A stretch of 36,321 bases of DNA, from the NCBI GenBank assembly GCA_946533175.1, contig CAMNBS010000002.1, positions 1 through 36,321 on the forward strand. Reading direction: 5' to 3'. Each line of letters begins with the position of its first letter. Positions within the stretch are counted from its first letter, which is position 1. Position numbers and translations under genes: made by a program. The notes under the pieces were generated by a model, which was given only the letters and a program-made list of their open reading frames with translations, searched no databases and was not told the origin of the DNA. Shown piece after piece: positions 7,804 to 15,165 of the stretch. This DNA comes from an uncultured Clostridia bacterium (GTDB lineage: Bacteria; Bacillota_I; Bacilli_A; RF39; UBA660).

Positions 7804-9158
7804 TGGAAGACAAGAAAACTGTTATGCGTATGCAGGATAAGGATAAAAGAATAAAAAACTTTCAAGAAGTAGAATTAGGCTATAATGAAGAAGAAGCTCT
7901 TCGTGAAGCTAGTAGATGCCTACAATGTACTAATCCTCGTTGTGTTAAAGGATGTCCTGTTAATATTATGATACCATTATTCATTAAACATATTAAAGAA
8001 AAAGAATGGGAGAAGGCTTATCAGGTTATTCAAGAATCAAGTTTTTTACCAGCTATATGTGGACGTGTTTGTCCACAAGAAATGCAATGTGAAAAGATGT
8101 GTGTTAAAGGTTTTAAAGGAGATGCTATTAGTATTGGAGCTTTAGAGCGTTTCGTTGCTGATATGCATAATAGTATTGAGCCAAAGAAAGAGATTATAAA
8201 GAATAACGGAAAAAAAGTTGCTATTGTGGGAAGTGGACCGGCTGGATTATCATGTGCTGGTATTTTAGCATCAAATGGCTTTGAAGTTACTATATATGAG
8301 GTATTACACCGTCCAGGTGGAGTATTAACATATGGTATTCCCGAATTTCGACTTCCTAAAAAAATAGTTGAAAAAGAAATAGAAAATTTGAAAAGAAAAA
8401 AAGTAGAGATTAAATGTGATATGCCTGTTGGTAATGCCATTACTCTTTCAGATTTACAAAAAGAATATGATTATATCTTTTTAGGAACAGGGGCTGGTGT
8501 TCCTAAGTTTATGGGAATACCTAATGAAAGTGCTAATGAAGTCTTTTCTGCTAATGAAATATTAACACGAATTAACTTGATGGGAGCATATCAAGAAAAT
8601 AGTAAGACTCCGATTAAAGAGGCAAAAACAGTATATGTAATTGGTGGAGGGAATGTGGCGATGGATGCCGCTAGATCTCTTAAAAGACTGGGAATGAATG
8701 TTCATTTAATGTATCGAAGGGGAAAAGATGAATTACCTGCACGAAAAGTTGAAGTAATTCATGCATTAGAAGAAGGGATTATTTTTGATTTATTACAAAA
8801 TCCTTTAGAAATATTAACAGATGAAAATAATTCCGTTACCGGTATGAAAGTGATTAATATGGAATATCAAGAAGAAATTGTCGGTCAAAGAAGATCAGTC
8901 CAAGAAGTTAAAGGTACTGAACATAATGTCTCTTGCGATATGGTTGTTATGGCATTAGGAACTAATCCTAATCATGAAGCTTTGAAAATGAGTGATATAA
9001 AATTAGATGATCGCGGATTAATTATGGTTGATGATGGTTTAACAAGTATTCCCAACGTTTATGCTGGAGGAGATGCAGTAACTGGGGCTGCTACGGTTAT
9101 TTTAGCTATGGAAGCAGGTAAAAAAGCAGCTTATGAAATTATTAAAAGATGTAAATAA
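7803..9158 (+). CDS. nfnB: NfnB, large subunit of NADH-dependent ferredoxin:NADP+ oxidoreductase (glutamate synthase small-chain family)
   Basis: A 451-residue protein of normal length. The N-terminal Fe-S domain has two cysteine clusters (CLQCTNPRCVKGC and CGRVCPQEMQCEKMC) holding [4Fe-4S] centres. FAD binding is marked by VAIVGSGPAGLSCAG, the pyridine-nucleotide site by VIGGGNVAMDAAR with the NADP-type MYRRG, and the C-terminal flavin motif by VYAGGDAVTG. The sequence alone also fits the small chain of glutamate synthase, but the 1-base overlap with nfnA makes NfnB the better call. The pair is one operon ending at the terminator at 9157. Confidence 0.9.
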   Translation: MEDKKTVMRMQDKDKRIKNFQEVELGYNEEEALREASRCLQCTNPRCVKGCPVNIMIPLFIKHIKEKEWEKAYQVIQESSFLPAICGRVCPQEMQCEKMCVKGFKGDAISIGALERFVADMHNSIEPKKEIIKNNGKKVAIVGSGPAGLSCAGILASNGFEVTIYEVLHRPGGVLTYGIPEFRLPKKIVEKEIENLKRKKVEIKCDMPVGNAITLSDLQKEYDYIFLGTGAGVPKFMGIPNESANEVFSANEILTRINLMGAYQENSKTPIKEAKTVYVIGGGNVAMDAARSLKRLGMNVHLMYRRGKDELPARKVEVIHALEEGIIFDLLQNPLEILTDENNSVTGMKVINMEYQEEIVGQRRSVQEVKGTEHNVSCDMVVMALGTNPNHEALKMSDIKLDDRGLIMVDDGLTSIPNVYAGGDAVTGAATVILAMEAGKKAAYEIIKRCK

Positions 9159-9199
9159 AAAATATGGATTAATTAATTATTAATTTCCATATTTTTTTT
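9157..9199. terminator. Bidirectional terminator between nfnB and dxs
   Basis: A 12-bp perfect stem (9157-9168 with 9186-9197) with flanking A-run and T-run. It serves both convergent genes; its right arm lies in the last codons of dxs. Confidence 0.85.
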
Positions 9200-11032
9200 G
9201 ATTTTTTGGCATATTGATTTTCTATCTAATGATAAAAATTTTAGAATTTCTTCTTTTTTACCTTGAGGAACATATTGGTCTGGAATAGCAAATAATTTAA
9301 TGTTTCCATGATAATTTTTTTCTATAGCATAATTAATTAAATAAGATCCTAAAGAATTTATTTCCGTTTGTTCTTCATAAATAAAAATGTTTTGATATTC
9401 TTTCAATAATTTATTAAATAATTCTTCATCTATTGGTTTTTGAAATCTAGCATTAACAACGCAAATATTCAATTCTTTACCTATTGTAAGTGCGTTATTT
9501 ATAAGTGATCCATAAGTTATTAATACAGCTTTATTACCATTATTTATTATTTCCCATGAACCAATTGGAATGATATCATATTTTGGTTTAGTATATTCTA
9601 ATCGATCTTTTGAATATCTTATGGCAAAAGGTTTTTTAGTTAGGATAGCTGTATATAACATATTACAAGCTTCAATACTATCTTTAGGAGTGGCAATAAT
9701 TAAATTAGGAATAGGTAATAAAAAGGTTAAATCATAAATTCCTTGATGTGTTTCTCCATCTTCTCCTACAATACCACAACGATCAATTCCTAATATAACA
9801 TGAGTATTCATTCTGGCAATATCATGAATTATTTGATCATATCCTCTTTGTAGGAAGGTTGAGTAAATTGACACAAAAGGAATTAATCCTGTAATACTCA
9901 TTCCATTAGCTAGTAATAAAGCATGTTCTTCAGCAATACCTACATCAATAAAATTATTGGGATATATTTCTTTATATTTTAATAATTTACTACCTCCGGC
10001 CATAGCGGGGGTTATGACCATTATATCTTTATATATTTTAGTTAATTCTATTAAATGATTCGAAATTACCTCACTCCAAGTAATTAAATGATCATTTTTA
10101 GAAATTATTATTCCTGTTTCTTTATTAAATGGCCCAACTCCATGCCATAATCCAATTGTATCTTTTTCGGCTGGTTCATATCCTTTTCCTTTTTGACTTA
10201 TTACATGGATAATTACTGGTTCTGTTTCTTCTTTAGCAATTTCTAGATATGTTATTAATTCTTTATAATCATGACCATTAATTGGTCCATAGTATTTAAG
10301 TCCTAATTCTTCAAATACAAAGCCCTCTTTTAAATAAAGTTTTTTTATGGATGATTTAAAATCAGTAATTTTATGGGATAAATAATTACCAACATATGGA
10401 ATTTTATTCAAGACTTTTTTTGTTGAGTCTTTGGCATGATTATATTTGTAGTTAGCTCTTATTTTATCTAAATTATTGTGTAGAGCTCCAACATTTTTAG
10501 AAATACTCATTTCATTATCATTTAAAATAATAATTAATTTAGTTTTAGTTGATCCAATATGATTTAAAGCTTCATAGGCTAAACCATTTCCCATCGAACC
10601 ATCACCAATTATAGCGATAACATTATATTTTTGATTTAATTTATCTCTTGATAAAGCCATTCCAAGAGCAGCGGATAGACTTGTTGAAGAATGTCCGGAT
10701 TCATAAGAATCATATTCACTTTCATTTCTTTTTTGAAATCCTGATAACCCATTAAATTTTCTTAAACTATCAAATTTATTGGCTCTACCGGTTAAAATTT
10801 TATGAGTATATGTTTGATGTGAAACATCAAAAATTATTTTATCTTTAGGACTATTAAAAACTTTATGAATAGCAATTGTTAAGTCAACAATTCCTAAGTT
10901 AGAAGACAGATGGCCACCATTTTTGGAAACTTTATCAATAATAAAAGTTCGAATATCTTGCGATAGTAGTTCTAAGTCTTTTATTTTCATTTTTTTTAAA
11001 AATTGAGGATTTTTTATATCTAATATATTCAT
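9173..11032 (-). CDS. dxs: 1-deoxy-D-xylulose-5-phosphate synthase
   Basis: A 619-residue protein, standard length. It condenses pyruvate and glyceraldehyde 3-phosphate with thiamine diphosphate in the first step of the MEP isoprenoid pathway. Visible marks: the SHQTYTHKILTGR and HSSTSLSAALGMA segments, the TPP-binding GDGSMGNGLAYEALN with NDNEMSIS, the IDVGIAEEHA glutamate of the transketolase central domain, GIDRCGIVGEDGETHQG, and a C-terminal transketolase domain. It is the only - strand gene of the window, with its own promoter (11064-11092). On the + strand the sequence beyond its promoter is the accessory region, so dxs marks the left edge of conserved chromosome. The start is supported by an AGTGGTG ribosome-binding site. 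Confidence 0.97.
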   Translation of the reverse strand: MNILDIKNPQFLKKMKIKDLELLSQDIRTFIIDKVSKNGGHLSSNLGIVDLTIAIHKVFNSPKDKIIFDVSHQTYTHKILTGRANKFDSLRKFNGLSGFQKRNESEYDSYESGHSSTSLSAALGMALSRDKLNQKYNVIAIIGDGSMGNGLAYEALNHIGSTKTKLIIILNDNEMSISKNVGALHNNLDKIRANYKYNHAKDSTKKVLNKIPYVGNYLSHKITDFKSSIKKLYLKEGFVFEELGLKYYGPINGHDYKELITYLEIAKEETEPVIIHVISQKGKGYEPAEKDTIGLWHGVGPFNKETGIIISKNDHLITWSEVISNHLIELTKIYKDIMVITPAMAGGSKLLKYKEIYPNNFIDVGIAEEHALLLANGMSITGLIPFVSIYSTFLQRGYDQIIHDIARMNTHVILGIDRCGIVGEDGETHQGIYDLTFLLPIPNLIIATPKDSIEACNMLYTAILTKKPFAIRYSKDRLEYTKPKYDIIPIGSWEIINNGNKAVLITYGSLINNALTIGKELNICVVNARFQKPIDEELFNKLLKEYQNIFIYEEQTEINSLGSYLINYAIEKNYHGNIKLFAIPDQYVPQGKKEEILKFLSLDRKSICQKIKKNMEINN

Positions 11033-11063
11033 ATTTTTTCACCACTTCTAATTATGCTAATTT

Positions 11064-11092
11064 ATTATACATAAAAATTATATTGTTCGCAA
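11064..11092 (-). promoter_or_regulatory. dxs promoter
   Basis: Read on the - strand: TTGCGA (11092-11087), a 17-bp spacer, and TATAAT (11069-11064), about 30 bases upstream of the dxs start. Confidence 0.8.
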
Positions 11093-11102
11093 GTAAAATA
11101 AT

Positions 11103-11131
11103 TTGTATAATTATTAAAAATATGGTATACT
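11103..11131 (+). promoter_or_regulatory. Promoter of the ABC exporter leader
   Basis: TTGTAT at 11103-11108, a 17-bp spacer, and TATACT at 11126-11131 with an extended TG (11123-11124). The start would be near 11138, giving a leader of about 200 bases before the ABC gene. Confidence 0.65.
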
Positions 11132-11137
11132 TTGGAT

Positions 11138-11335
11138 GTAGTAATTCAATTAGTCCATTCGCGTTTTACTACCATATAAACAGAATTGTTTAAAGGAATA
11201 ATGATGAGCCTTAAGAATCTCTTCATGAATGGCAAATTACACACACTGAAAATTGTGATGTTTTTGCTATTTGTGAAAGGAGGTTCTTTTTATTTGAAAT
11301 CACAATATAAGTGTAAAAGAAGATGGAGGTAAATT
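11138..11335 (+). promoter_or_regulatory. Structured leader (putative translational/transcriptional attenuator) of the ABC exporter
   Basis: The 5' end forms a hairpin (11138-11144 with 11166-11172). Further on, 11252-11259 (ATTGTGAT) is complementary to 11299-11306 (ATCACAAT). That pairing would enclose the ribosome-binding site AAAGGAGG (11276-11283) and TTG start of a 12-codon leader ORF. The CACAC tract at 11242-11246 could instead pair with TTGTG at 11253-11257 or 11271-11275, so alternative folds exist. The pattern matches drug-inducible leaders upstream of resistance genes, where ribosome stalling on a leader peptide changes the fold. No T-box or known riboswitch motif is seen. Confidence 0.5.
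11294..11332 (+). CDS. 12-residue leader peptide MKSQYKCKRRWR
   Basis: A TTG start follows a perfect AAAGGAGG by 10 bases. The product is strongly basic (Lys, Arg, Trp-rich C-terminus). Its last codons (TGG AGG) contain the GGAGG ribosome-binding site of the ABC exporter, whose ATG begins 3 bases after the leader's stop. A ribosome paused at the end of this ORF would therefore cover or uncover that site, which suggests coupled or stall-dependent control. Its real translation is inferred only. Confidence 0.45.
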   Translation: MKSQYKCKRRWR

Positions 11336-13021
11336 ATGAGATTATTTAAAGAAGTAATTAAAAACAATTTGAAAATGATAATATTTTATGTGCTAATAGG
11401 TATTATTATTAATTTTTTAGATTTATATAGCGTAACATACTATCAAAAAATACTAGATGCATTTCAATTTCAAACTCTTACAATAGTTCCACTGATAATA
11501 TATGGAGTATTATTATTAATATCTACAATACTAGGATATATTGAAAATTATCCAGAGCAACAAGTGAAAAACAAATTATATTTAGATTTCAAACTTCAAT
11601 CATTAAAGAAAATGAAATCTATTGATTATTTAGAATATCAAAAAATTGGAACAGGAAAACTTACACAAAAAGCTGAAGATGGTGCAACAGCATCAAGGGA
11701 TATAATGATTAATTTTTGGTTAAAATTATTTAGATATTTATTACCAACTGCTATATTTAGTTTAATTTTTATTTTTAGAGTGAAAAAAGAATATGTTTTA
11801 TTTGTATTTTTAGGATATATTATAGTAGTTATCATTTCAAATTTAATTCTAAAAAAACTTTACAAATTAAAGGAAAGCATCTTATTAAATCAAGAATTTT
11901 TAAACAAACATTTAGTTAGAGGATTTATGGAATTAGTTGTATTTAGAACTAACAAAAAATACGATACTGAAATAGAAGTAACAAAAGAAGGAATAAAAAA
12001 TATAGTTGATGGAAAAACAAAAATTAAGTTAGTACATGAGATATTTTTTACAGTGTTTGCTTTAATAGTAAATATTTTAAAAGTTGTTGTTTTAGGATAT
12101 GCAGTTTTAAAATCTGATTTGTCAGTTGGAGCTGTTGTAACAGTTATTTCATTACTTGGTAAAGCATATGAACCAATTGCAATTTTTAATGTTGAATATG
12201 TTGATTATAAATTGAATAAAGTAACTGTAAATAAATACATTGAGTTATTAGATACAAAGGATGATAAAGCACTAGATGCTGGACTTAAATTAAAAACAAT
12301 AGATGGTAATATTGAATTTAAAAATGTTTCTTATTCCTATAATGATGAAAAAAATATAATTAATGATTTATCGTTTAAAATTAATAAAAATTCATCTATT
12401 GCATTAGTTGGTGAATCAGGATCTGGTAAATCAACAATAATAAAATTAATTATGGGATTGGTGAAATATAGAAAAGGAAATATACTAATTGATGACAAAG
12501 AGTTATCTGAACTTAATCTAAATTCATTTTATGATAATGTAACTTATGTTTCACAAGAAGCACCTATATTTGACGGAACATTAAGGGAAAATTTAATATT
12601 TGATAAAAAAATTAGAGATGAAGAAATATTAAAGGTGTTAAGACTAGTTTGCTTAGATAAATTTTATGAGAAACTTGAAAATGGTTTAGACGCAGAACTT
12701 GGTGAAAAAGGTGTAAGAATGTCTGGAGGAGAAAGACAAAGAGTTGCACTAGCAAGATTGTTCTTTGATGATTCTAAAATAATTATTTTAGATGAAGCAA
12801 CAAGTGCAATGGATAATATAACTGAAAAGAAAGTTATGGAAAATGTTGTTAAACAATTAGATAATAAAACATTAATTGTAATTGCTCATAGATTAGAAAC
12901 AATTAAAGATGTAGATAAAATATATGTTTTATCTGATGGTATTATTCAAGAAGAAGGAAAATATAGTGAATTACTTGATAAAAATGGATATTTTACAAAA
13001 TTATATAAATCTGTAAAATAA
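11336..13021 (+). CDS. ABC-type exporter, fused membrane and ATPase domains
   Basis: A 561-residue half-transporter. Residues 1-310 hold about six membrane helices; the ATPase domain follows with Walker A GESGSGKST (about 358-366), the Q-loop YVSQEAP, the signature MSGGERQR (about 462), Walker B IIILDEATSAMD (about 482) and the switch His in IAHR. It should work as a dimer exporting a drug, peptide or lipid; the substrate is not readable. The leader peptide and attenuator upstream suggest induction by something that perturbs ribosomes. All arginines I checked use AGA or AGG, unlike neighbouring core genes, and the gene sits in the accessory region between dxs and the first rbgA fragment, which fits horizontal acquisition. 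Confidence 0.85.
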   Translation: MRLFKEVIKNNLKMIIFYVLIGIIINFLDLYSVTYYQKILDAFQFQTLTIVPLIIYGVLLLISTILGYIENYPEQQVKNKLYLDFKLQSLKKMKSIDYLEYQKIGTGKLTQKAEDGATASRDIMINFWLKLFRYLLPTAIFSLIFIFRVKKEYVLFVFLGYIIVVIISNLILKKLYKLKESILLNQEFLNKHLVRGFMELVVFRTNKKYDTEIEVTKEGIKNIVDGKTKIKLVHEIFFTVFALIVNILKVVVLGYAVLKSDLSVGAVVTVISLLGKAYEPIAIFNVEYVDYKLNKVTVNKYIELLDTKDDKALDAGLKLKTIDGNIEFKNVSYSYNDEKNIINDLSFKINKNSSIALVGESGSGKSTIIKLIMGLVKYRKGNILIDDKELSELNLNSFYDNVTYVSQEAPIFDGTLRENLIFDKKIRDEEILKVLRLVCLDKFYEKLENGLDAELGEKGVRMSGGERQRVALARLFFDDSKIIILDEATSAMDNITEKKVMENVVKQLDNKTLIVIAHRLETIKDVDKIYVLSDGIIQEEGKYSELLDKNGYFTKLYKSVK

Positions 13022-13050
13022 AAGTGATTGTAGTCTTTTGATATTATGTT

Positions 13051-13104
13051 GCTATATGTCCAGGAAACTATATTATAAACTTTGATGTTGCAATAATTAA
13101 TCCC
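13051..13104 (+). repeat. Right-end block of module 0 (first copy)
   Basis: The segment 13051-13070 (GCTATATGTCCAGGAAAC...) and the following palindrome-like site 13081-13104 (TTTGATGTTGCA...AATCCC) recur upstream of the rbgA fragment at 18069 (17931-17984) and of intact rbgA (27583-27637). They are followed in all three by the same terminator and promoter. I read this as the right end of an integrated module whose cargo is the ABC exporter; no matching left end is visible. Confidence 0.6.
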
Positions 13105-13124
13105 TAATAAATGAATTAAAATTT

Positions 13125-13154
13125 GACGGAATTGTACTAAATTTCGTCTTTTTT
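13125..13154 (+). terminator. Terminator of the rbgA upstream block, copy A
   Basis: GACGGAATT (13125-13133) pairs with AATTTCGTC (13140-13148), then a T-run. The same hairpin is found at 18006 and 27656. Confidence 0.75.
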
Positions 13155-13155
13155 A

Positions 13156-13164
13156 TGCTATAAT
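13156..13164 (+). promoter_or_regulatory. Extended -10 promoter, rbgA copy A
   Basis: TGCTATAAT at 13156-13164, directly after the terminator T-run and 24 bases before the start of the rbgA fragment. No good -35; it matches the extended -10 of intact rbgA (27687-27695). Confidence 0.6.
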
Positions 13165-13187
13165 TAGATAGAAATGGAGTGATTCCT

Positions 13188-13223
13188 ATGAATAATAAAA
13201 CTAATATTAACTGGTGGTATTGA
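13188..13223 (+). pseudogene. rbgA 5' fragment, copy A
   Basis: GGAGTGATTCCT precedes an ATG encoding MNNKTNINW, the same opening as intact rbgA (MNENKTNINW). After the Trp codon (13212-13214) the match ends; two more codons (Trp, Tyr) and a TGA follow. The conserved YPGHM that continues real RbgA is missing. This is a cut-off gene start, with promoter and ribosome-binding site retained, left by an insertion. Confidence 0.75.
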
Positions 13224-13391
13224 TTTATCTAACCTCTTTAATAAATCATTATAAAATAAGGGAAATTTAAAAAATGGATCTTGCATATTTAATATAAAAA
13301 ATAATTAAAAATGTACAAAAAACACCAAAAATTATTAAAAATGGTGCTTTTTTCATACATTTTTAATTAGGTGATGTTTTCAGCTAACCCC
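13215..13391 (+). repeat. Module A left-end unit: paired palindromic sites around phased A-tracts
   Basis: A site at 13216-13234 (GGTATTGATTTATCTAACC) directly abuts the broken rbgA codons and a related one lies at 13370-13391 (GGTGATGTT, 5 bases, CTAACCCC). Between them five A-tracts start at 13296, 13307, 13317, 13327 and 13337, spaced 11, 10, 10 and 10 bases, so DNA should be curved. A small hairpin (CACCA/TGGTG, 13323-13346) followed by T residues lies at the end of the tract. Related sites occur at 14713 and 17962, delimiting the cargo. Confidence 0.65.
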
Positions 13392-13492
13392 ATTGAAAAA
13401 TAAAGAAATTATTCATTCAAAACAAATAGGAAAATAAAGAAAAATATAGTATAATATAAGTAGTTGATAAATCATGGTAAAGGGGGAATTAT

Positions 13493-14368
13493 ATGAATGA
13501 TAAATTAACAACTATTACAAATCTTTTTGAAGGAAAAGAAATAAGAAGTGTATGGGATTCTGAAAAAGAAGAATATTATTTTAGTGTAGTAGATGTGATT
13601 AATGCTTTAGCAGAACCTAAGGATGCAAGCGATTACTGGACAACCTTAAAACGAAGAATGATTAAAGAAGAAAAAAGTGAGATTCCGACAAATTGTCGGG
13701 AACTGAAAATGAAATCTTCTAAAGATGGTAAAATGTATAAAACTGATACTCTTGATACTGAAGGAATATTTAGATTGATTGAATCTGTTCCATCTAGTAA
13801 AGCTGAGCCTTTTAAGATGTGGTTAGCCTCCTTAGGAAAAGAAAGAATAGATGAGGTATTTGATCCAGAAATAGCAGTTAATAGGGCTGTAGAATATTAT
13901 CGTAAAAGAGGTTATGATGATAAATGGATTAAATCAAGACTAACTGGAATAGTTGATAGATTTAAATTAACTGATGTTTGGAAAGAATCAGGGATTACAA
14001 AAGACTATGAGTATGGAATTTTAACTAATGAAATTTATAAATCATGGTCAGGAATGAAAGCAAGTGAGTATAAAGCATATAAAGGTCTTAGAAAAGAATC
14101 TTTAAGAGATAATATGACAGATATTGAAGTAGCATTAACTGACTTAGGAGAAATAGCAACAAGAGAACTTGCTAAAGAACATAAACCATTTGGATTAGAA
14201 CAAAATAAAAGAATAGCGCAACGTGGAGGAAATATAGCTAAAATAACTAGAGATAATTTAGAAAAAGAGTTAGGTAGAACTGTCATCAGCAATAAGAATT
14301 CGTTAAATTATGAATATATAGATGAAAAATTATTAGAAGATAAAAAAGAGGTTGTAAGTAATGAATAA
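13493..14368 (+). CDS. BRO-N domain protein, DinD-like (DNA-damage-inducible protein D family)
   Basis: A 291-residue protein. The N-terminal BRO domain (about 1-115) shows IRSVWDSEKEEYYFSVVDVI, ASDYWTTLKRRM and the FRLIESVPSSKAEPFKMWLA block found in phage antirepressors. The rest (RLTGIVDRFKLTDVWKESG, YKAYKGLRKESLRDNM, LGEIATRELAKEHKPFG) matches DinD-type proteins, SOS-regulated relatives often found on mobile DNA. DNA binding is likely through the BRO domain; the exact job is unknown. AGGGGG precedes the ATG and a TATAAT lies at 13450-13455. It is flanked by about 90-bp direct repeats (13318-13413 and 14660-14756), so it looks like a discrete inserted unit. Confidence 0.75.
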   Translation: MNDKLTTITNLFEGKEIRSVWDSEKEEYYFSVVDVINALAEPKDASDYWTTLKRRMIKEEKSEIPTNCRELKMKSSKDGKMYKTDTLDTEGIFRLIESVPSSKAEPFKMWLASLGKERIDEVFDPEIAVNRAVEYYRKRGYDDKWIKSRLTGIVDRFKLTDVWKESGITKDYEYGILTNEIYKSWSGMKASEYKAYKGLRKESLRDNMTDIEVALTDLGEIATRELAKEHKPFGLEQNKRIAQRGGNIAKITRDNLEKELGRTVISNKNSLNYEYIDEKLLEDKKEVVSNE

Positions 14369-14628
14369 GTATAATATTAATGAATTAAGAGAACAAATTG
14401 GATAGATGTAAAAATATGGATTTAAAAGATGTTAGTCTTGATGATGTTGATGAAATATCTTCTATAAAAATTGATAAGAGAAAATCTAGTAATGAAAGAA
14501 TTTTAGATTTTTTGTCTAAAACTAAAAATCCATATATATTTAAGGTTAATAATAGATTAGTTAAAATCAGTTTTTCTGATAATAATAGAACAGGTGATGA
14601 TGCATTAACTAGTGTACTTAAGAATTAA
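14361..14628 (+). pseudogene. Frameshifted small mobile-element protein (DUF6870-like)
   Basis: The ATG at 14361 overlaps the end of the DinD-like gene and opens MNKYNINELREQIG, then hits a TAG at 14403. In the next frame from about 14398 the protein continues as DRCKNMDLKDVSLDDVDEI, then RILDFLSKTKNPYIFKV and VKISFSD. Joined, the two parts give about 85 residues that resemble a small conserved protein of clostridial mobile elements (family name from memory, not certain). One extra or two missing bases near 14397-14400 explain the break. Confidence 0.5.
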
Positions 14629-14650
14629 TATAGATAAGGATGTAATGAGT

Positions 14651-14734
14651 AAAAATGAACTAAAAACACCTAAAATCATTAAAATAGGGACTTTTTTTTA
14701 TATTTTTGATGAGGTGATGTTTTCAACTAACCCC
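14651..14734 (+). repeat. Second copy of the module A end unit (A-tracts plus site)
   Basis: A-tracts start at 14651, 14662, 14672 and 14681 (spacing 11, 10, 9). A CCTA/TAGG hairpin and T-run follow, then a site at 14713-14734 that differs from 13370-13391 at one position. The wider 90-bp region is a direct repeat of 13318-13413. Together they bracket the DinD-like gene and its frameshifted neighbour. Confidence 0.7.
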
Positions 14735-14788
14735 ACCATAAAATAAGAGATTATGATAATTAAAATTATTTTAGAATAAAGTGATTTT

Positions 14789-14817
14789 TTGACACAATTG
14801 TTGGAAAGTGTTATAAT
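14789..14817 (+). promoter_or_regulatory. valS promoter
   Basis: Consensus TTGACA (14789-14794), a 17-bp spacer and consensus TATAAT (14812-14817). The start would be near 14824, at the beginning of the T-box leader. Confidence 0.9.
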
Positions 14818-14822
14818 TTTTT

Positions 14823-15058
14823 CGTATTCAAAAAACGAGGAACAAGAGGAGTAGAATAGTTAGTAGCTATTAGGAATGAAAGGTCACCGACTGAAAGCCT
14901 TTCTTAGTGAAGAGTATTTGAAGGTAGCTTGGGAGTTGTATATCTGAAATAGTAGTAAGATATAATGTTAGTCGCATTAAGACTTCAAGGTAATAGAAAT
15001 ATTACAAATTAAGGTGGTACCACGAGCAATTCGTCCTTTATGGATGAGTTGCTTTTTT
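14823..15058 (+). promoter_or_regulatory. T-box riboswitch of valS
   Basis: The T-box core AAGGTGGTACCACG is at 15011-15024, next to a 12-bp terminator stem (15025-15036 with 15042-15053, then T-run to 15058). A Stem I region precedes it, and a GTA valine codon at 14924-14926 (in TTGAAGGTAGCTT) is a good candidate specifier. Uncharged tRNA-Val would stabilise the antiterminator and let transcription enter valS. The specifier choice is by eye, guided by the downstream gene. Confidence 0.93.
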
Positions 15059-15080
15059 AATTATTTAGGAGATGATTAAT

Positions 15081-15119
15081 ATGAAATTTATTTTTAAAGG
15101 TGATTATGTACGAGTCTAA
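15081..15119 (+). CDS. 12-residue micro-ORF between T-box terminator and valS
   Basis: AGGAG (15067-15071) precedes an ATG encoding MKFIFKGDYVRV and a TAA, wholly between the T-box terminator and the valS ribosome-binding site. The final codons are GTA CGA GTC, two of three being valine. It could be a leader peptide adding a second valine-sensing step, or chance. Confidence 0.35.
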   Translation: MKFIFKGDYVRV

Positions 15120-15165
15120 TTATTTTAATCGATTATAATTTTTAAAATAAGAAGGAGAGATTAAA

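Noticed and set aside
7803..9158. Glutamate synthase small subunit (gltD)
   Set aside because: Sequence family is the same, but coupling to nfnA and absence of a large subunit favour NfnB.
11294..11332. Naming the leader peptide as the known tetM-type leader
   Set aside because: The basic end feels familiar from resistance-gene leaders but I cannot recall the sequence well enough to claim identity, and the gene downstream is an ABC exporter.
13221..13223. UGA read as tryptophan (Mycoplasma code)
   Set aside because: Intact genes use TGG for Trp throughout, and TGA appears as a stop in remnants and at gene ends; no conserved Trp is coded by TGA in the recognised proteins.
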